Below are positions 11,201 through 23,710 of a DNA stretch of 64,000 nucleotides, one piece after another. Each line of letters opens with the position of its first letter. The first letter of the stretch is position 1. Origin of the DNA: Macrostomum hystrix (taxonomy: Eukaryota > Platyhelminthes > Macrostomidae); the NCBI GenBank assembly GCA_950097015.1, contig CATNEN010000008.1, positions 2,604,001 to 2,668,000 of the forward strand, written 5' to 3'. Made by a program: the position numbers and the translations under genes. The notes below the pieces were generated by a model that did no database searches, had not been told where the DNA came from, and saw nothing but the letters and a program-made list of their open reading frames with translations.

Positions 11201-14200
11201 GGCAGAGCTCCTTGGCGCAGTGGAGGGCCGGCTGCCAGCCGGACTCGCCGCCCACGCTTTTGTCTCGTCCCTTCGGTGGCTGCGGACAGGCGACACCGGC
11301 TAGTCGGAAGCCGGCCAGGAGGGCTCGGTCGGGTAGGAAGATACGAAAGCGATCGGCGGCAGCGACGAACTCGACGATGGCTGGCAAACCGGCGGGCCCT
11401 GCGGCCTGAAAGATTGTGAAACAGAATATTCTGCCAATAGCCCATTACCCAGACCCAGTCTGCTAATCCACTGCCATTATCCAGACCCAGTCTGCTAATC
11501 CACTGCCATTACCAGTCTGAACCTGCTAATCCACTGCCATTACCAGACCCAGCCTGCTAATCCACTGCCATTACCAGTCTGAACCTGCTAATCCACTGCC
11601 ATTACCAGACCCAGCCTGCTAATCCACTGCCATTACCAGACCCTGCCTGCTAATCCACTGCCATTACCAGACCCAGCCTGTTAATTCACTGCCATTACCA
11701 GACCCAGCCTGCTAATTCACTGCCATTACCAGACCCAGTCTGCTAATCCACCGCCATTACCAGTCGCAGCCTGCTAATCCACTGCCATTATCAGACCCAG
11801 CCTGCTAATCCACCGCCATTACCAAACCCAGTCTGCTAATTCACTGCCATTACCAGTCTCAGCCTGCTAATCCACTGCCATTACCAGACCCAGCCTGCTA
11901 ATCCACCGCCATTACCAGACCCAGTCTGCTAATTCACTGCCATTACCAGACCCAGCCTGCTAATCCACCGCCATTACCAGTCGCAGCCTGCTAATCCACT
12001 GCCATTACCAGTCTCAGCCTGCTAATCCACTGCCATTACCAGACCCAGTCTGCTAATCCACTGCCATTACCCAGTCCCAGCCTGCTAATCCACTGCCATT
12101 ACCCAGTCCCAGCATGCTAATCCACTGCCATTACCCAGTCCCAATGCAGCCAACGTCTCACCATCAGCTCCGGCAGTCGCCTAGCTGCCAACTGACCGCC
12201 GCGACACGCAAGATCTTCAACAACACGCCGTACACCATGCTGCGAAGCTGCGTAAACGCCTAGTCGCTGACTGCGGGCATCGGCTTCGGCAGTTCGCAGC
12301 GATGCAGTAGTAGGAGCGCTTGACTGACAATTCGAATCCGTTGCTAGGTAGGCTAGGCCAGCTCTCAGCAACGCCTCGGCCGGGTCGGATGTCGACGCCG
12401 ATTCGCCGACGATTCGAACAGAAGCCGGCAGGCAGTAGTTCGAGCCACCGCTAAGAGAGGCTTCGCCAGGTCCGACTAGTCGGGCAATAATTCTACGGCC
12501 GAGCAAGCGCGACCTCAGCAGTTCCCTGGCTTCTAATAAGTGCGGCACTTCAAATAGCGGCCGATGCGGCGCCGGTGATCCGGCAGGCATTGTGGGCGGC
12601 TGAATATGAGCAAGCCGCAGGTAAATAAACACTTCGCTAGTTGCAAACAGACTGCCAGGCCGAACTACTAGTCCGTTGCCATTGCGTATTTCTACAACTG
12701 TGCCATCGATTTGTTGACCTGGAGCCAACGCTGGGTGGTGCTGCTGCTGCCGCTGTCTCAACTCGGCCGTTGCTCCACCAGACCAGATCCAGCGAGCCTC
12801 AGCCCGAGCGCTGGCCTCTGCGGCGCGAAGACAATCGGCTAATTCGCAGGCAGCTTCGGAACAGCACGACGACGGAACGTACTCTTCGCGGTGCCTGGGT
12901 GAAGTCATAAAAAACTAACAATAAAAAATTCAATATTTCTCAAAAAAGTGAGTCCGCTGTCACATCACTCAATGCTTTCCAAGTGAGTCTACTGTCACTC
13001 ACTCATTTTTCAAGGTGAGTCGACAGTCAGTCCGTGTTTCCAAAGTGATTTTACTGTCACTCACTAATTTTCCTAAGTGAGGCTCCTGTCACTCCCTGCT
13101 TAATATATATGTTAGCCCGTAATCCAGGCCGCCATCGATTATACATTCTTAAAACTAAACTGCATTGCATATTATAATATTCGTTTTTCTACAAGATGCT
13201 ACATGCTCGAGTAGGAGCGTATCTGTTGCATTGTTTGTCAATATAGTAGTATATTGTTAAATAATTATATTTTTTATGACCTGTTAGTTATTAGTTACCT
13301 GTTCATTCGTACTCGTTAGTGACCTGTTCATACGTACTCGTTAGTGACCTGTTCATTTTTACTCGTTAGTGACCTGTTCATTCGTACTCGTTAGTGACCT
13401 GTTCATTCGTACTCGTCACTCCCAGCTTCCTAAATGAGTCTACTGTCACTCCCAGCTTCCCAAGTGAGTCTACTGTCACTCCCAGTTTCCCGAGTGAGTC
13501 TACTGTCACTCCCAGCTTCCTAAATGAGTCTACTGTCACTCCCAGCTTCCCAAGTGAGTCTACTGTCACTCCCAGCTTCCCAAGTGAGTCTACTGTCACT
13601 CCCAGCTTCCCAAGTGAGTTTACTGTCACTCCCAGTTTCCCGAGTGAGTCTACTGTCACTCCCAGCTTCCCAAGTGAGTCTACTGTCACTCCCAGCTTCC
13701 CAAGTGAGTTTACTGTCACTCCCAGTTTCCCGAGTGAGTCTACTGTCACTCCCAGCTTCCCAAGTGAGTCTACTGTCACTCCCAGCTTCCCAAGTGAGTC
13801 TACTGTCACTCCCAGCTTCCCAAGTGAGTTTACTGTCACTCCCAGTTTCCCGAGTGAGTCTACTGTCACTCCCAGCTTCCTAAATGAGTCTACTGTCACT
13901 CCCAGCTTCCCAAGTGAGTCTACTGTCACTCCCAGCTTCCCAAGTGAGTTTACTGTCACTCCCAGCTTCCCAAGTGAGTTTACTGTCACTCCCAGCTTCC
14001 CAAGTGAGTTTACTGTCACTCCCAGCTTCCCAAGTGAGTCTACTGTCACTCCCAGCTTCCCAAGTGAGTTTACTGTCACTCCCAGCTTCCCAAGTGAGTT
14101 TACTGTCACTCCCAGCTTCCCAAGTGAGTTTACTGTCACTCCCAGCTTCCCAAGTGAGTTTACTGTCACTCCCAGCTTCCCAAGTGAGTCTATTTTCACT

Positions 14201-15210
14201 CCCTGCGGCTCACCTGGCCAGTCCTTTTCGTACCAGCAGCTCGGAGATGCAGCCGCTGGGATGCGGCACCCAGCCAGTCAAGCGAAACCGTCCACTGTGC
14301 GACAAAGGCCGCTGTCTGCCAACACCAAAATCTTCGCCGTCACTGGAGACGTCGCACACGACTAGCCGCAGCCGTTTTTGCAGCAGGCGAGCTTCGACAA
14401 AAAATCGAGCCGCCTCGTGATAGGGCTCGCCTGGCAACGGTGCGGCAACGCCATAGAGACGAAATGAGACTAGAGTGGACGGCTGATTATTGTCGCCAAG
14501 TTGTACGCGCCAATTAGCAGCATCATCCACACGCTCTAGCACACCTGTGAGCACCTGGATGAGTTGGATGCGATTGCAATATATAGAGAGAATAGCTAGG
14601 TTAGCCTTCGGGAGCACAAAGGATTCTTTGAAATTCTTCCTTGCTCCTCTGCTTTGCTAAAGTCAAGTTGAGTCTCAAACGCTTTTAGAAGGACTTTAGA
14701 AGAACACCAACCCAAGATCAAGAGTTTATTGCCCTTCTATTTATCAGTGGAATAAACAAAATACGATATACAATCAGAGGATAATTTCTCTACCTGACCA
14801 GCACTGGGAGTCGTAACACTAGTAGCATTATTTGAAGTGCAGTTGCTGCCGCCCCAGATGCCACGTCCAGCTTGTCTGGCTTCAGCCTCAGGACCGGCTA
14901 GTCGACTGCAGGTTGCCAATGCCAATCCGGCCAGGACCAGTTCCGCGTTGACACTCATTAGACAGCCGTCAGTCTCTGATAAGTACAGTGTGCCAACAAC
15001 TGGATCTTGTTGCACATTAGATTCAACAGATAAAACAGCGTCCCTAGCAACCAGGCGACGGCGAAGATACTCTTGAGCCGCAGAGCAAATATATTTATTG
15101 TCGGGTGGGTGCAGGCCAGACAGGCGACAGTGCCACTCGGTTGGAAGGGCAGTTGGTGAGCTGATCCCATCAACTCGGGAGCGAATGATTAATGAGTCCG
15201 CTGAGGTAAC
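8286..15210 (-). CDS. SND1: Tudor-SN / SND1 staphylococcal-nuclease and Tudor domain protein (short 5' exon not found)
   Basis: A multifunctional RNA-binding protein of RISC, splicing and stress granules. Exons (minus strand): 15210-14794, 14554-14214, 12894-12162, 11405-11018, 10739-10585, 8885-8286 (stop TGA). Phases 0,2,0,1,0 agree at every GT-AG junction, giving about 877 residues against roughly 910 in human. SN-like repeats follow in order: SN1 (DSLIIRSRVDG, AAQEYLRRRLV, AELVLAGLALATC), SN2 (VSFRLYGVAAP, AARFFVEARLLQKRLRLVV, GCISELLVRKGLAR), SN3 (HRPLFEVPHLLEARELLRSR), SN4 (IVEFVAAADRFRIFLP, ADVLVERGFARR), then the Tudor domain (GGLLAARFSQDNLWYRARLL, IDIRFVDFGNDEQ) inside split SN5. The initiator exon, expected to encode only 10-20 residues, was not located upstream of 15210. 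SN4 lacks the usual closing AExxAKxxKxxxW helix. Confidence 0.93.
8940..10490. repeat. 24-bp minisatellite with higher-order structure in SND1 intron 8886-10584
   Basis: About 65 copies of a unit built on GGGATCAGAATGTAAGGGG plus AGTAC. Variant units (AATAAAAGGGG, AGTATGGG, ATCAAAATGAAGG) recur in the same order near 9085, 9435 and 9830, showing a higher-order repeat of about 350-395 bp. It fills nearly the whole intron. Confidence 0.95.
10765..10935 (+). mobile_element. tRNA-derived SINE (second family) in SND1 intron 10740-11017
   Basis: The tRNA-like head has CTCGTAGCCCAGTGCTTAGAG as A-box region and CACAAGTTCGAACCTC as B box near 10808-10824. The 3' part ends CCCAGTCCACGGACTGAACA, shared with fragments at 6690-6735 (inverted) and 27105-27150. 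The element makes up most of this 278-bp intron. No clear target duplication was found. Confidence 0.7.
11440..12160. repeat. 31-bp minisatellite filling SND1 intron 11406-12161
   Basis: About 24 copies of a unit built on CCTGCTAATCCACTGCCATT plus ACCAGACCCAG. Copies begin about 25 nt from the SND1 splice donor at 12161. Confidence 0.95.
12945..13420. repeat. Degenerate repeats and a 21-bp array in SND1 intron 12895-14213
   Basis: 12945-13100 holds four diverged relatives of the neighbouring 30-bp unit (AGTGAGTCTACTGTCACTCA). 13285-13420 holds about five copies of a 21-bp unit, ACTCGTTAGTGACCTGTTCA. AT-rich unique DNA lies between them. Confidence 0.8.
13420..14200. repeat. 30-bp minisatellite in SND1 intron, abutting the donor
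   Basis: About 26 near-perfect copies of a 30-bp unit with CCAAGTGAGTCTACTGTCAC and TCCCAGCTTC. The last, partly diverged copy ends about 13 nt from the exon donor at 14213. Because the unit is a multiple of 3 without stops, both strands are open for over 270 codons; these frames are repeat artefacts. Confidence 0.97.
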
Positions 15211-17765
15211 CTGTGTTACAATCGAACATTAGGTTAATTATAATTAATATTTTTACACTGTGCGAGGCGCACAAAATAGGCTCTTTAGCTTCAATGAAAC
15301 TAATTTACGAGTATGACATGCTTAAGAACACTGAGTAACTGTGTATTTAGTAGCTGTAAAACGAACAGCTGTAACAATATTTGTTGTTTTTAATAAAGCA
15401 GGCCTGTCTTGTCTGCATTTCAAAGTAATAAATATTCACGTTACTCTCGTAATATAATCTTTGTCCTTTTTTGCTCCTAAAATGCTTTCTATTTCTTTGT
15501 TTTCTTAGTCTTTTCTTCCTTTTTATCGATGTCAACCTGTTACCCATAATCTCTTACACGCGTAATTGTTAACCAAATCTCTTTTGAAATATCAAATGTA
15601 TCTAATAATACTTTCCTAAGTGATATATCCTAAGTTTCAAAGAGAAATACCTGCTGGATTTGTGACTGCTACTGGACTGAATTCTAGTTTACCTTCTAGT
15701 TCTAAAACGATAATATAAGATATTTCACACTTGGCCAATGGTTAAGATGTTTAGATTTTTGGCCACTGTAGGCCACTGTTTTGGGTGTCTTAGCAGAGAC
15801 TTTTTGAAAGCCAGGACCGCTGTAAATATGTATAAGTCCATGTACATGTATACTATCAGTGCTGATATTTTCTTAAGATCAGTAAAATGTTCATTGCCTG
15901 TTTTCTTCTTAGTTACTACTCAATTGTAGTCTCGAATTGGCTTTCAAGGGAACACATGACTAACAAGTAGAACTGAATAGACATGAGAGAGGCAAAAGTG
16001 GGGCAGAAGGAGCAAAACTATTCACCTTTTGTCTACTTTAAAAACTTGAAATCCAATGGAACTGTAGTGCTGCCCTCCTACACTCTCACCCATACATGCT
16101 CAACACCTGTCAACACCCAGAAAATAAATAATAACAAAAATAAAAAATAAGTTTTAAAGTTTGCTAACTTCCTAAAATATGGCAAGCTGTTCTTCAGTCC
16201 CTTTTAGCAGACTTCCCTCTAATGTGTAAACTTCCCTGAAGCTAGAATATTTTGTCCAAATGCAATGGTTTCATCTCAATATTCAATCAGATCTCAAATT
16301 AATGCACAGTCTGGAGCTTTAACATGTAACTTTACAGTTCATATAATTTCAATAATCTGATTGTACCTTTCCTAAATCTCAGTTCTTTTGGGATGATCTC
16401 ATAGCAGGAAGATGCTTGCCTTTTTACAATATGAATTCTCCTAGTCCATTGGTGCATTGGAATCTTCTTTTAAAATTGAATCATGTCAAGTTGCTAATAA
16501 ACTAGAAGCAAGTAAGTCATAATTTGGTTAAAAAATTAAGTTGTGTGGCCAGCTGAGATTCTAAGGTTGCATATCCAGTTACTCAGTAGAGTTTAGGTGC
16601 TAAAAATCAAACACAACAGAAGAGAGTTTAGTTATCAGTGTCATATCCCTTTTTGTCTAAATTGAAGAAATATTGTATAAGAAATAAAGCCTGAATTAAA
16701 CAAAAATTAAAAAGCTAGCATATAGTTATAGTATATATATACATAAATTTGAAGATAAGATCAAGTTTCAAATATAAGCATTATATTTATAAACAATACT
16801 ACTATTTTTTAAGATAGGCCTAAGTCTTTTTCATATTAAATATTTTAATTCAGTCATATCAATAGGGCCTAATCTAACAACAAGAATCTGATTTAACAAT
16901 CAATAGTATAGGATAATGAGGTTAGACATAAGTGACAGAAAAATAGACAAAAATACTTATCTGCTTCTTACTTCTTACCTGCTTGATTATTCCACAAATT
17001 TGGTTTGGGTTACAATTAGGATGCAACATGATTGGTGGATATACAAATTCTGCTATCCAAAAAACTAGGCACTAGAAGAACGTTAATACATTATCAAAAT
17101 GAAGCTCATCCACTCACAATAATTTATTTATTTTATTGCCAGGCCAGTAGCTAGCTACACCATAGCTACATCTAAAACTAAATGACAAATGTATATAAAT
17201 AGGCCTAGGTTAATGTCATACTGCTTACAGCACACAACAACTAATTGAAGGCCCAACCTAGAAAATATTGATAATGTACACACATCAGTATTCACAATTC
17301 TTTCATAATAGCTGACTTAGCTTTCATTTCCTGCACACCTCGCAAAATAATTTTGACATCTATGAAAAAATTCAAATGTATACGTAATTCTAAACTGTGT
17401 GCAGTGAAACAAATTTGGATGATATAAAAAGCGATCTTCAATTATTTATTTTTTAGGTTTCTTCTCATTCAGCTTGACAGGGTTGGAATGAGAAGCTTTC
17501 GCAGTTAGATTATATTATGACAAAGTCTCTTAAAGTGGCCATTGACAGTAAATAAAAATAATTCAAGTCGATAAAACAATTATCAATAATTTAAATTTTA
17601 ATTAGAAGTAGACTAAAATTTCAGCTTAGTATTCTACTTGCTCGAAGGCTATAAACAATTGCTATAAACAATCTATGCGTTGTGCCTTTATAATTGCACT
17701 ATACATGTAATTCAAGTAATGTGGTCCTTGTGTTAAAATGTTAAAAGGGAATTCTAAAATTTTGA
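15211..17765. other. AT-rich intergenic DNA upstream of SND1
   Basis: About 2.5 kb without tandem arrays and without a reading frame I can support. The SND1 promoter and its short first exon are expected here. I looked on the minus strand for a GIVKQV-like exon with a phase-0 donor and could not identify one. Confidence 0.4.
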
Positions 17766-17789
17766 CATTTGATTCATCCAGGATATTAT

Positions 17790-18083
17790 AGCTGCAGCTG
17801 GCAAACCAAATGGGGCCTCGATTTGCTGGATCGCCCTCAAAGACTGAAAGGCAGTCTAAGGCAGTCCAAGGCTACCCTCGGTAGCGCCGCAGGTCAGGTC
17901 TTCTTTGACGTCAGTTACCACACTGCCTACATGAAGGTAGACGAACTGCACGTAAGCGTCGTTGCTGCCCGGCAGCGCCTCTGCCGAAAATTGCGGTCTC
18001 GATATCACCTGGCACAATTCGGCCAAGGAAAGGCCCTGAAGTTGACTGTCTGAAATTGAAATTGACTGTCTGGAATTTACCAA
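17790..18083 (-). CDS. Candidate exon pair of an unrecognised gene
   Basis: On the minus strand, 18053-17912 has coding-like composition (GLSLAELCQVISRPQFSAEA, DAYVQFVYLHVGSV). A GTAACT donor follows in phase 0, then a ~70-nt stretch ending TGCCTTTCAG, then SLRAIQQIEAPFGLPAAAII, closing at a TAG just upstream of 17757. If spliced this would be a C-terminal end. The reading frame is GC-richer than its flanks. I do not recognise the protein, and it does not fit the SND1 N-terminus because that repeat already starts at 15210. It could equally be a decayed fragment. Confidence 0.3.
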
Positions 18084-18199
18084 GGACTGCTACATGCAGA
18101 TAAGCAATTAAGATATTTATACAGCAATTACGAGTACTTTGGGGAGTATAGTGTTTACCACATGCAACCAACTACTGTTACTAGCGGCCTTGTTCTCTC

Positions 18200-18555
18200 C
18201 ATCATGAGAGAACCTCATGAGAGAATCATGAGAGAACCTCATGAGAGAATCATGAGAGAACCTCATGAGAGAATCATGAGAGAACCTCATGAGAGAATCA
18301 TGAGAGAACCTCATGAGAGAATCATGAGAGAACCTCATGAGAGAATCATGAGAGAACCTCATGAGAGAATCATGAGAGAACCTCATGAGAGAATCATGAG
18401 AGAACCTCATGAGAGAATCATGAGAGAACCTCATGAGAGAATCATGAGAGAACCTCATGAGAGAATCATGAGAGAACCTCATGAGAGAATCATGAGAGAA
18501 CCTCATGAGAGAATCATGAGAGAACCTCATGAGAGAATCATGAGAGAACCTCACA
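18200..18555. repeat. Near-perfect 24-bp minisatellite
   Basis: About 14 copies of CATGAGAGAACCTCATGAGAGAAT read as a 24-bp unit with an internal ~12-bp half-repeat (CATGAGAGAAYC). Copies are essentially identical, so the expansion or homogenisation is recent. Confidence 0.96.
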
Positions 18556-18845
18556 GACCAAGGGAAGAAGTAATATATGTACCTTCGAATCGGTGTCGTG
18601 ATTCTGATCATTATAGATTTTGACATTTGACTTTGACATTCGATTCTCGGCTCTTCCTTTTGTTTTCTAACAAAACACTATCCATCTTTCCTTTTTTGCT
18701 GACTTTTCAGGTGAAATATTTTTAGAAGTATATATACGCTAATATACGAGTAATTAAATTAAAAGCCTTTAGACGAAATGTTTAGCTTGAGATACAAACA
18801 TAAAGATCAGCTTGATGTCCATCAAGCAGCTGGTGCACCGTTCTC

Positions 18846-18851
18846 TTTATT
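18846..18851 (-). terminator. Poly(A) signal of the tubulin-like gene
   Basis: AATAAA on the minus strand, about 155 nt past the tubulin stop codon. Position and strand fit; no cleavage site can be seen directly. Confidence 0.5.
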
Positions 18852-19006
18852 AAAATTGGTTTAACCAGCAAAATGCTGCCAGGTCTGCATCTGAATAAAG
18901 CAACAGGCATGAAACATTTTTTAAATTAAATAGAACAGACAACAGAAAACCATTCGAAGTTTCTAATATTCAATCTGGACCGAACTTGAAGGTTCGCGCT
19001 TGTTTG

Positions 19007-21799
19007 TCACAATGGTTCGTTTATGAGCAGCTCGTTGTTGTCCTTCGAAATCTTCTTGATATTAATGATGTCGGGCATCAGCCCTGGCTGGCAGTATTGA
19101 ATGAGGTCCTCGAGGTCCATAGTGCTATCTGAGCCGGCGCTCGACAATGATTCAATGTCCAGTTTGCTGGCTCCACCATGCTCTTTGGCTAGCCAGTCGC
19201 TCTGATTCATAGCGCCCCCGAAGCTGCTCAAGTGCGAGCCGTAGCAGTGGCTATCGCGAGTACCAACAAGAATGTCGTCCTGGCTGCCAGTTCCTTTACT
19301 GTAGACTAAATGGTAGCTAGTTCTGGCGCCCCAAGAGTTGGCGTGATTCTGGGACTGAGATCGAATTTTGTTGCCAAATGATTGATTTCTCTGCTCATTT
19401 GGTCTCTTGTTGCAGCATCTGCAGCTATTCTTCTTCACCTTCCCAGAACGAAAAGGTGACTGGTTATAATTTTGAGGTGTAATTCTGGATTCCTCTGACG
19501 TGTTTGATGTGTTCCTCTTCTTGGCACCTTTCTTTCCCTTTTCTTTTGATTCTTTTTTAGGCGATTTGCCATCTGATTTTTTTTCTTTTTTAGGCGATTT
19601 ACCATCTGATTTTTTTTCTTTTTTAGGCGATTTGCCATCTGATTTTTGTTCATTTTTTGGCGATTTAGAACACATTTTCTTGGATTCTCCTGATTCCTGT
19701 GATGCGTTCCTCTTCTTGGCATCTTTTTTCGCGTTTGATTTTGGTGTTATATTCGGTGATTCGCCATTTGATTTTGGTGATTTGCCATCTGATTTTGGTG
19801 TTATGTTTGGTGATTCGCCATTTGATTTTGGTGATTTGCCATCTGATTTTGATGATTTCTTTGGCGATTTGTCAGCACACTTGCTCTGAGTGAGACATGG
19901 TTTCTTTTTCGGTTTCGATGGGTCGCTGGCGCATTTACTTTTTGATTGGTCGGCGCCTTTATTTTTCGATTGGTCGGTGGCGCCTTTTTTTTTCGATGTC
20001 TTGTGCCCTGTGGATTGGTCGGTCGGTGGATGCAGATTGGCGTAGGTGTCAGCCAGTTCATCCAGATAGTCGCATGCCTCCTTCATTAATTCGGTAGAGC
20101 CGTCGGCATTCTGATTATCATTCAAGTGCAGAGCTTTAAAGGTATTATTTTTTTCAATAGTGTAGTTGTGCAAGAAGAGGTTAACAGCCAGTAGCTTCCT
20201 CATAGCTTCCGATTGGCTGCGAAAAAGCGTCGACGTCACTGTGCTGTTGCTAACCAGTGTCACAGAGAGCGGCGTCTCGGCTATGCCGCTGTTCGGCGGA
20301 GCCAAAGGCGGCAAATTGATGAGGCCGGCCTTGAAGTTCGCTGGCGCCCATTCCGCGAATTCTATTCGGCCACGTTCTCGTACTGAGTTCAGCGCCTGGT
20401 CAACGTCGACCGGCTTTGCAGCGCCACGGAAGATCAACACGCCAGCCATCTGCTTACCCTGGCGCAGGTCAAGGTCGACCAGCTGATTATCTGGCTCCAA
20501 CACGGCGGCTGAGATACCAGAGGCGCTAAGGCGCTCTTTGCCTACATTGGAGGTTGATACGAAAGGCGCACAGGCCAGGACGGTGTGCTTCAGTTGCCTG
20601 CGGAAGTTTTAATGGAGCGTTGTTGTTAAAACATTGCGCCAACTGCTGATTATAGCTCGTAAAATCATAAACAAAAAAGAAATTCATCTTAAAATCTTAT
20701 CAAAGATCTATAGCAACTTTTTAAATCTTAAAAAATACTTTAGGAGATATATGAGTGTTGCAAAAACTTTTTCTGTATAAATAAAATCTTAGAAGCTTAG
20801 AAAAGCGGTTCATTCTAAGCCGTAATGCAAGTCTACGTTCACAAACCTAAACGGCAGCATATTGGTGCAAAGCGAGGCAATGTTGCACGCTAAAGTTCCA
20901 TGAAATCGATCCATTGCTGTGAGGTTGCTGAAGCACATGGCCAGCATGCGGTTGATGTGCGCGAAGGTGGCAGTTCCGTTCATGCTTAGACCAGATCGGC
21001 ACACGCGGAACATGGCCGAGTTACTGGCCCAGAAAGACAGAAAGGTGTGGTCTTTAGACTCGTAGGTGTATAGCGCGGAGTTAATGAGTTCGCTGCTGCT
21101 CTGCAAGCTTGAGTTGCCGGCGATAACGCTGAAGTCGAGCACCTTAATGCGCGTGTCGAGTTCTTCCTTCAGGGCATTCAAGAACGACACGGCCAAGCCG
21201 CTGCCAGTGCCGCCGCTGATGCTGTGAGTGAGAATCGTCGTCGGAGTGAAGTCAGACTTTTCGGCCAGCCAGCGAAATCGTTCGACAGCCTCCGGCACGA
21301 GCTTTTTATTGAAGTACTTAAGACCGACCATGTAATTCATCTGGGCGTCCATGACGTCACTAAGGAGCTGCTGTTTGTTAAACAGATCGCGGTATGGGCC
21401 AGATCGAATTTCGTCTGCAAAACAGGTAGCAAGGATAGATTTGTCTCTTTAAGCACGTCAAATCGCCAAAATTTTCGGGGCTTTAAAGCAGAAAAGAATA
21501 TCCATTGCGCTCGAATCTAGCTTTTGATTGGTATCACAAAATCTGGAATGCTCACCTATGCAGGTCGGATCGGTGTCTAGAAAAATTGCTCTGGGCATGA
21601 AATGGCCACTCTGACTACGCAGGAACATTGCGTCATAGAAGCCATTGCCGGGACACTCTGTTTTGGCCGCGCCGCTCTTTTCGATGTTGTGCTCCAAGCA
21701 GAGCAGCTCCCATATGGCGTTGCCAATCTGAACCCCAGCCTGACCCAAGTGGAGGGTCAGAAACGGCCGGGCCTGTTTGGTGGATGCGCAATGACACAT
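19007..21799 (-). CDS. Divergent alpha-tubulin-like protein with a long basic C-terminal tail
   Basis: Three exons: 21799-21556, 21414-20847, 20597-19007. Phases (1, 2) fit and give 800 residues against about 450 for alpha-tubulin. Tubulin features: LHLGQAGVQIGNAIWELLCL near the N-terminus, PRAIFLDTDPTCIDEIRSG, nucleotide-loop SGGTGSG (148-154, normally GGGTGSG), DLRQGKQMAGVLIFRG and IEFAEWAPANFKAGL, all alpha-type. The T7-loop residues D251 and E254 of alpha-tubulin, which trigger GTP hydrolysis in the partner subunit, are N259 and S262 here. The K40 loop is not conserved. After about residue 460 the acidic tail is replaced by ~340 residues with KSDGKSPKKEKK-type and KSPKSNGESPNITP repeats, a Cys cluster (SCRCCNKR) and an acidic end. 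The start Met at 21799 is the nearest upstream in-frame ATG; an acceptor-like CAG just after it leaves the first residues uncertain. The two introns are short and array-free. Confidence 0.9.
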
Positions 21800-22600
21800 T
21801 ATGTTTGGTGACACTAGACCCGCAGCCAGCGAGAGGCAATTCTGCCCATTCCACAGTCTCCTGAGCACAAATGCACACAGATACTGTAAGCAGGCATACG
21901 CACACACAGGTGTGTACATCTGCCCTGACTTTCTCATCGTCAGGCAGTGCACACTCTCACTGTGCCTTGGAGGTTGGCCCTCAATTGTGTTCACAAGCCT
22001 TCTCTCCGCGGCTGCGCCTCAAATAATTCGAGCTTAGGGGCCTTAGTGCCAGAGAGCAAATGCGTAAAACCAGTCTGCTACTAAGACCCTAATTGCAGGA
22101 TAGTTTAAAGCCATCATTTCAAAAGCTATTGTTTATACTCCCGATTAGAAGTTAACGCAGTGACTTACAGAATCCACGAAGGTCATAATGTGTAGCTCTT
22201 TATTTGAGTTTAGCTATGTTAGCTCTTCGCTCCTCTGTGACTGACTGATGGATAAGAAAGTAAGTTCCTGTTGCCACCACTATTCACGTGTGCGTTTCTT
22301 TGGCCATAGAAAACTTTGAAGTTTTCTATTTTTAGCGCTTGATAAAAAATCAACACTTTCTGCACTTTTCTTGAATTAGAAACGTTTAGTTTATCTCACA
22401 GATACTATAATAGCCACACAAAGCACACAAGCCACCCCACTGCCTTTCTTTCGTATAATATAGCTTCTGGATTCTTTACTTGCTACTGAGCTGAAAGTAG
22501 AAAAACGAAAAAGCAAGGACATTTGCGGAAGTGACCTATCTAGTTACATAGTATCTGTGGTTTATCTTCAATGTATAATAGAATATGACTGGCATGCCGA
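21800..22600. other. Upstream of the tubulin-like gene
   Basis: AT-rich DNA without a gene I can support. The promoter should be here. Longer frames at 21600-22040 are shadows of the tubulin exon. Confidence 0.4.
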
Positions 22601-23710
22601 TAATGATTGACAGGTAGATAATAATTGACGTGTAGATAATGATTGACGGGTAGATAATGATTGACGGGTCGATATTGGCTAAAAAGTATTAATTTTAATT
22701 TCTGACATGTGAAAAACGACTGAACATTTAAATAATGACAAGTGGATAATAACCGACAAGTAGATTAGGATTGACATAAATAATTGTTGAAATTTAAATG
22801 GGACTTTTAGGTAGTTAGTGACTGATAGGTCAAGTTAACTGATCGAAGGATATTGACAAGTAGATAATGACAAGTAGATAATGACAAGTAGATAATGACA
22901 AGTAGATAATGACAAGTAGATAATGACAAGTAGATAATGACAAGTAGATAATGACAAGTAGATAATGACAAGTAGATAACAACAAGTAGATAACAACAGG
23001 TATATAATGACAAGTAGATAATTACAAGTAGATAGGGAAAAGTAGATAATGACAAGTAGATAACAAAAGGTATATAATGAAAAGTAGATATTTACAAGTA
23101 CATAAAGGCAGGTAGATATTTAGAAGTAGATAATGACAAGTTTGATAACAACAAGTCGATAACAACAAGTAGATAACAACAGGTATATAATGACAAGTAG
23201 ATAATTACCAGTAGATAATGACAAGTAGATAATTACCAGTAGATAATTACCAGTAGATAATTACCAGTAGATAATTACCAGTAGATAATTACCAGTAGAT
23301 AATGACAAGTAGATAATTACCAGTAGATAATTACCAGTAGATTATGACAAGTAGAAATGACAAGTAGAAATTACAAGTAGATAATGACAAGTAGATAATT
23401 ACCAGTAGATAATTACCAGTAGATTATGACAAGTAGAAATGACAAGTAGAAATTACAAGTAGATAATGACAAGTAGATAATGACAAGTAGATAATGACAA
23501 GTAGATAATGACAAGTAGATAATGACAAGTAGATAATGACAAGTAGATAATGACAAGTAGATAATGACAAGTAGATAATGACAAGTAGATAATGACAAGG
23601 AGATAATGACAAGTAGATAATGACAAGTAGATAATGACAAGTAGATAATGACAAGTAGATAATGACAAGTAGATAATGACAAGTAGATAATGACAAGTAG
23701 ATAATGACTA
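22600..23710. repeat. 14-bp minisatellite array
   Basis: Many copies of AATGACAAGTAGAT, with variants (ATTACCAGTAGAT, AACAACAAGTAGAT) in blocks. The purest stretch is 23455-23705. Copies are most diverged at the left end. Confidence 0.95.

Noticed and set aside
13378..14420. Frames of 119-323 codons with VTPSFPSEST or LGKLGVTV repeats
   Set aside because: They are products of the 30-bp minisatellite in an SND1 intron, open on both strands.
17911..18171. FLGRIVPGDIETAIFGRG frame as the SND1 N-terminus
   Set aside because: It faintly resembles the SN1 start, but SN1 already begins within exon 15210-14794 and the available donors are not phase 0.
18117..18626. Symmetric frames on both strands (MREPHER / MRFSHDSL)
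   Set aside because: Perfect 24-bp repeat, no flanking coding sequence.
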